From Chloroflexota bacterium (lineage in GTDB: Bacteria > Chloroflexota > Anaerolineae > Aggregatilineales > Phototrophicaceae): a stretch of 16,408 bases of DNA. The stretch spans positions 1 to 16,408 of the forward strand of contig QGUR01000077.1 of the NCBI GenBank assembly GCA_003242205.1, written 5' to 3'. Positions 13,562 through 16,408 of this stretch are shown here, in pieces. How positions within the stretch are numbered: position 1 is the first letter of the stretch; every line of letters begins with the position of its first letter. The position numbers and the translations under genes are program-made. Below the pieces are notes generated by a model. That model saw nothing but the letters and a program-made list of their open reading frames with translations, searched no databases and was not told the DNA's origin.

Positions 13562-14695
13562 CTACTCAGCGGCCTTGACCTGATTCTTCACCCGGTCCAC
13601 AAACTCGTCAAACAGATAGAGCGAATCGTGCGGGCCGGGCGACGCTTCGGGGTGGTACTGCACACTGAACGCTCCCAGCGCTTCATGCCGCAGCCCTTCA
13701 ATCGTATTGTCGTTCAGGTTGATATGCGTCACTTCCGCGCCGGAAAGATCGCTGTCAGGCGTCACGGCAAAGCCGTGGTTGTGCGCGCTGATCTCGACCG
13801 CGCCCGTCAGCAGGTTCTTCACAGGCTGGTTGCCGCCGCGATGCCCAAAGCGCATCTTTTCCGTCTTGCCGCCCAACGCCAGCGCCAGAATCTGATGCCC
13901 GAGGCAAATGCCAAAGATAGGCGTTTTTCCCAGAAGCTGCCGCGTGTTCTCGATCATGTAATCGACCGCCGCCGGGTCACCGGGGCCATTGCTCAGGAAC
14001 ACCCCTGCGGGATTGAGGGCCAGCACTTCGCTGGCGGGTGTGGTCGCCGGCACGACAGTCACGCGCAGGCCGCGATCCGTCAACATGCGTAGGATGTTAC
14101 GCTTGATGCCCATATCGTAGGCGACGACCAGCGGGCCATGCGGATCATAGTGATGGATGCCGTACCACGCCGGATCACTCTGCTCGGTCCAGTGATACGG
14201 CTCGTCGCAGGTCACGTCATTCACAAGGTTCGCGCCGCTCATGTCCGGCGCGTTACGCGCCATTTCGACCAGCGCCTGCGCGTCCTCGGCAGCCTCTCCA
14301 TGTGCAATCGCCGCGCGCATCACACCCTTATCGCGGATGTGCCGCACAAGCGCCCTCGTCGCCACCTCCGACAGGCCGATCACGCCTGCGTCGCGCAGAA
14401 ACTCATCGAGCGTTTGCCGGCTGCGCCAGCTACTCACCACCGGGCTGAGCGCGCGCACGACAAATCCCGACACCCAGACGCGATCCGACTCCAGATCTTC
14501 GGGATTAATCCCGGTATTGCCCACATGCGGAACCGTCATGGTGACAATTTGCCTGTGGTATGACGGGTCGGTCAGGATTTCCTGATAGCCGGTCATGGAG
14601 GTGTTGAACACCAGTTCGCCGGTCTGTACGCCTTCCGCGCCAAAGCCCGTTCCCGTAAAGGTCCGCCCATCTTCAAGCGCCAGCAGTCCTCGCAT
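13562..14695 (-). CDS. carA: Carbamoyl-phosphate synthase small subunit (glutaminase)
   Basis: CarA hydrolyses glutamine and channels the ammonia to CarB. The 377-residue protein has the usual length. The N-terminal CPSase_sm domain (1 to about 140) contains FNTSMTGYQEILTDPSY and V-G-N-T-G-I-N-P-E-D. The class I glutamine amidotransferase domain (about 188-377) has the oxyanion glycine region F-L-S-N-G-P-G-D-P, the nucleophile C264 in F-G-I-C-L-G-H-Q, and H348/E350 in Q-Y-H-P-E-A-S-P-G-P-H-D. AAGGAG 5 nt before the ATG is a strong ribosome binding site. It follows argJ after a 58-nt gap holding a hairpin with a T-rich tail. In most bacteria carB follows directly; here two small genes intervene (13536-12929), so CarA and CarB might be made in unequal amounts unless coupling compensates. 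Confidence 0.97.
   Translation of the reverse strand: MRGLLALEDGRTFTGTGFGAEGVQTGELVFNTSMTGYQEILTDPSYHRQIVTMTVPHVGNTGINPEDLESDRVWVSGFVVRALSPVVSSWRSRQTLDEFLRDAGVIGLSEVATRALVRHIRDKGVMRAAIAHGEAAEDAQALVEMARNAPDMSGANLVNDVTCDEPYHWTEQSDPAWYGIHHYDPHGPLVVAYDMGIKRNILRMLTDRGLRVTVVPATTPASEVLALNPAGVFLSNGPGDPAAVDYMIENTRQLLGKTPIFGICLGHQILALALGGKTEKMRFGHRGGNQPVKNLLTGAVEISAHNHGFAVTPDSDLSGAEVTHINLNDNTIEGLRHEALGAFSVQYHPEASPGPHDSLYLFDEFVDRVKNQVKAAE
13583..13611 (-). promoter_or_regulatory. Possible promoter of the DUF433/DUF5615 pair inside carA
   Basis: On the minus strand TTGACG (13611-13606) and AAGAAT (13588-13583) are 17 nt apart, inside the last codons of carA. Transcription would start near 13576, about 40 nt before the antitoxin. 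The -10 box matches only 4 of 6 positions and the sequence also encodes protein, so it could be chance. Confidence 0.3.
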
Positions 14696-14705
14696 GTGAT
14701 CTCCT

Positions 14706-14738
14706 TACAAACAGAGGCGACCGGCAAAACTGGTCGCC
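14706..14738 (-). promoter_or_regulatory. Hairpin with T-rich tail between argJ and carA (possible attenuator)
   Basis: On the minus strand a 7-bp perfect stem (GGCGACC, 14738-14732, and GGTCGCC, 14722-14716) can be extended by a G-C and a G-U pair to 9 bp around a 5-nt loop. It is followed by TCTGTTTGT (14715-14707) and then by the carA ribosome binding site. The T-run is interrupted, so it is a weak terminator or an RNA processing site rather than a full stop. It could reduce carA/carB transcription relative to argJ. Confidence 0.5.
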
Positions 14739-14753
14739 CCCGCGTTCGCCATC

Positions 14754-15989
14754 CTAGGTTCGGTAATGCCCGTTGATGGATACGTAGTCGTGGCTCAGGT
14801 CACAGGTCCAGATCGTCGCCTGACCGTCGCCCAGCCCGCAGTCAAGCAGCAGGCTCACCGATGGCTGCGTAACGATCTCGGTCGCCTCGGCTTCGCTGTA
14901 CTCGGCGGCGATACCCCGGTCGAACAAACACAGGCTAAACGCGCCGGGATCGCTGGTTTCGCCGGCAGCAATCCAGAGTCGAGTTCGCTCCGGGTCCAGC
15001 GGAACACCCGCTCGCCCGGCGGCAGCGATAATCCGGCCCCAGTTTGCGTCGCCGCCATAGAACGCAGTTTTGACCAGCGGCGATGTGGCAATGGTATTGC
15101 CGATCTGCTTCGCCGCTGCGTCATCCAGCGCGCCGGTGACATTGACGGTGATGAACCGGGTCACGCCTTCGCCGTCGCGCACGATGTCCTGCGCCAGTTT
15201 GGTGCAAACCGCGCGCAGCGCCGCCTCAAACCGCGCCAGATCGTCGTCATTGTCCAGCGTGACGCCACTCGCGCCGTTGGCCAGCAGCAGCACCGTATCA
15301 TTCGTGCTCATGTCGCCGTCAACGACAATGCGGTTAAAGCTGTATTCCGTCGCCGAGCGCAGCGCCGCCTGCGCCGAAGCCAGCGGCAACGCGGCATCGG
15401 TCACAATGACACCGAGCATGGTTGCCATATTGGGGGCTATCATCCCGGCCCCTTTGGAAATACCCGCTACCGTGAAAGTTTGGCCCGACGCCGTCGTGAC
15501 ACAGATCGAAGCCAGCTTGGGCCGGGTATCCGTGGTCATGATCGCGGTCGCCGCCGCGGTCCAGTCGTCGCCGAGCGCGGCGCTCGCCTGCCTGACGCCC
15601 TGACGAATCTTGTCCATCGGCAGGTGCGTGCCGATCACGCCCGTTGACATCACCAGCACCGATTCCTGGCGCACGCCCAGCGCTTCCCCCACCCATGACG
15701 CCGTTACGTGCGCGTCCTGAATGCCCTTGCGCCCGGTGCAGGCGTTCGCGCAGCCCGTGTTCACAGCCACCGCGCGGATCGCCTCGCCGTTGCTCGCCAG
15801 CACATCCATGTCGACCAGAACGGGCGCTGCCTTGACCAGATTGGTGGTAAACACGCCCGCCGCCACACATGGGCGATCGCTGACAACTAACGCAAAGTCC
15901 AGCTTGCCGTCTTTCTTCAGGCCGCAATTCACACCGGCAACCTTAAAGCCGGCAACCTCACCTATTGACGATTCGACGACACCGGTCAC
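14754..15989 (-). CDS. argJ: Ornithine acetyltransferase / N-acetylglutamate synthase
   Basis: ArgJ moves the acetyl group from N-acetylornithine to glutamate, releasing ornithine and recycling the acetyl group; some members also acetylate glutamate from acetyl-CoA. The 411-residue precursor is full length. The self-cleavage site is intact: KGAGMIAPNMATMLG, where T190 becomes the N-terminal nucleophile of the beta chain after cutting at A189-T190. Other family marks are V-N-T-G-C-A-N-A (76-83), S-T-G-V-I-G (115-120), DGDMSTNDTVLLLANG, Y-G-G-D-A-N-W-G-R-I and the final DLSHDYVSINGHYRT. Whether it is bifunctional cannot be told from sequence. It starts with GTG in a 4-nt overlap (15986-15989) with the argD stop, so the two are coupled. 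Its presence indicates the cyclic (acetyl-recycling) arginine pathway. Confidence 0.97.
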   Translation of the reverse strand: MTGVVESSIGEVAGFKVAGVNCGLKKDGKLDFALVVSDRPCVAAGVFTTNLVKAAPVLVDMDVLASNGEAIRAVAVNTGCANACTGRKGIQDAHVTASWVGEALGVRQESVLVMSTGVIGTHLPMDKIRQGVRQASAALGDDWTAAATAIMTTDTRPKLASICVTTASGQTFTVAGISKGAGMIAPNMATMLGVIVTDAALPLASAQAALRSATEYSFNRIVVDGDMSTNDTVLLLANGASGVTLDNDDDLARFEAALRAVCTKLAQDIVRDGEGVTRFITVNVTGALDDAAAKQIGNTIATSPLVKTAFYGGDANWGRIIAAAGRAGVPLDPERTRLWIAAGETSDPGAFSLCLFDRGIAAEYSEAEATEIVTQPSVSLLLDCGLGDGQATIWTCDLSHDYVSINGHYRT

Positions 15990-16408
15990 TGAATCCCCTC
16001 GCCCTTTTCAGAAAAAATCTGCGCCAACTTCTCGACCAACTGATCGACGTGTTCCTTCTGCACCACCAGCGGCGGCACAAAGCGGATGACATTCGGGCCG
16101 GCGTTGACCATCAACAGCCCTTGCTCATAACCCGCTTCGATGATCGAACTGACATCCTGCGTCAACTCCAGCCCGATCATGAGACCGCGCCCGCGCACTT
16201 CCTTCACCAGCGGGCTATTGATCTCTTCAAGCCGCTCGCGCAGATACTCGCCGACTTCACTGACATGCGCCAGAAACTCGGGCTGGCTCACGCGCTCAAG
16301 CACGTGTTTGGCCACGGTGGTGATCAGCGGGCCGCCGCCGAACGTCGAACCATGATCGCCGGGATGGATATGGCTGGCAACGGCTTCTGTCGCCAGAATT
16401 GCGCCAAT
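15986..16408 (-). CDS. argD: Acetylornithine aminotransferase, C-terminal part (runs off the right edge)
   Basis: This is a class III PLP-dependent aminotransferase; in this setting it converts N-acetylglutamate semialdehyde to N-acetylornithine. Only the last 140 residues are in the window; the frame is open to the edge. The visible part begins I-G-A-I-L-A-T-E-A-V-A and contains the phosphate-binding H-P-G-D-H-G-S-T-F-G-G-G-P-L, where the Thr contacts PLP of the neighbouring subunit. The C-terminal small domain follows, with VRGRGLMIGLEL and N-V-I-R-F-V-P-P-L-V-V. The catalytic Lys lies upstream, outside the window. The next gene, argJ, overlaps by 4 nt, which supports argD over the similar ornithine or 4-aminobutyrate aminotransferases; those cannot be ruled out by the fragment alone. 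Confidence 0.9.
   Translation of the reverse strand: MGAILATEAVASHIHPGDHGSTFGGGPLITTVAKHVLERVSQPEFLAHVSEVGEYLRERLEEINSPLVKEVRGRGLMIGLELTQDVSSIIEAGYEQGLLMVNAGPNVIRFVPPLVVQKEHVDQLVEKLAQIFSEKGEGIQ

Overview
The window looks like the chromosome of a GC-rich bacterium (roughly 60-65% G+C in sampled coding rows), most plausibly a member of the Chloroflexota such as an Anaerolineae-like lineage. That placement is inference: it rests on a YidC that has only the core insertase fold, a DUF433/DUF5615 pair, two GTG and several TTG starts, and the general look of the proteins. There is no rRNA, tRNA or other phylogenetic marker to settle it. No CRISPR array, insertion sequence, phage gene or RNA gene was seen.

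Layout. At the left edge (1-260) the 5' part of an unrecognised gene runs leftward. It is separated from the rpmH operon by back-to-back sigma70-type promoters (338-367 leftward, 376-404 rightward). Rightward (450-8810) lies a tightly packed series: rpmH, rnpA, yidD, a beta-propeller lipoprotein, yidC, jag, a PfkB-type sugar kinase, a YtcJ-like amidohydrolase, an M29 aminopeptidase and a sucrase/ferredoxin-like [2Fe-2S] protein. It ends at a clear intrinsic terminator (8840-8873). The first six form the conserved rpmH-rnpA-yidD-yidC-jag block (ribosome protein, RNase P protein, membrane-insertion machinery), with an extra lipoprotein between yidD and yidC. The genes after jag are metabolic and probably co-transcribed; most gaps are under 70 nt.

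Leftward (16408-8893) lies an arginine/carbamoyl-phosphate operon: argD (5' end outside the window), argJ, carA, a DUF433/DUF5615 toxin-antitoxin-like pair, carB, and a YdjC/ChbG-like deacetylase whose TTG start overlaps the 3' end of carB. ArgJ and ArgD make ornithine and CarAB makes carbamoyl phosphate, so the operon supplies both substrates of ornithine carbamoyltransferase; CarAB also feeds pyrimidine synthesis.

The most unusual point is the toxin-antitoxin-like pair lodged between the two subunit genes of carbamoyl-phosphate synthetase, with a G+C dip over the toxin-like gene. Other points are a hairpin with a T-rich tail between argJ and carA, the carB/ydjC out-of-frame overlap with an extended CarB tail, and the BamB-like propeller lipoprotein in the yidC operon. 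I found no convincing evidence of a wholly new multi-gene system here.
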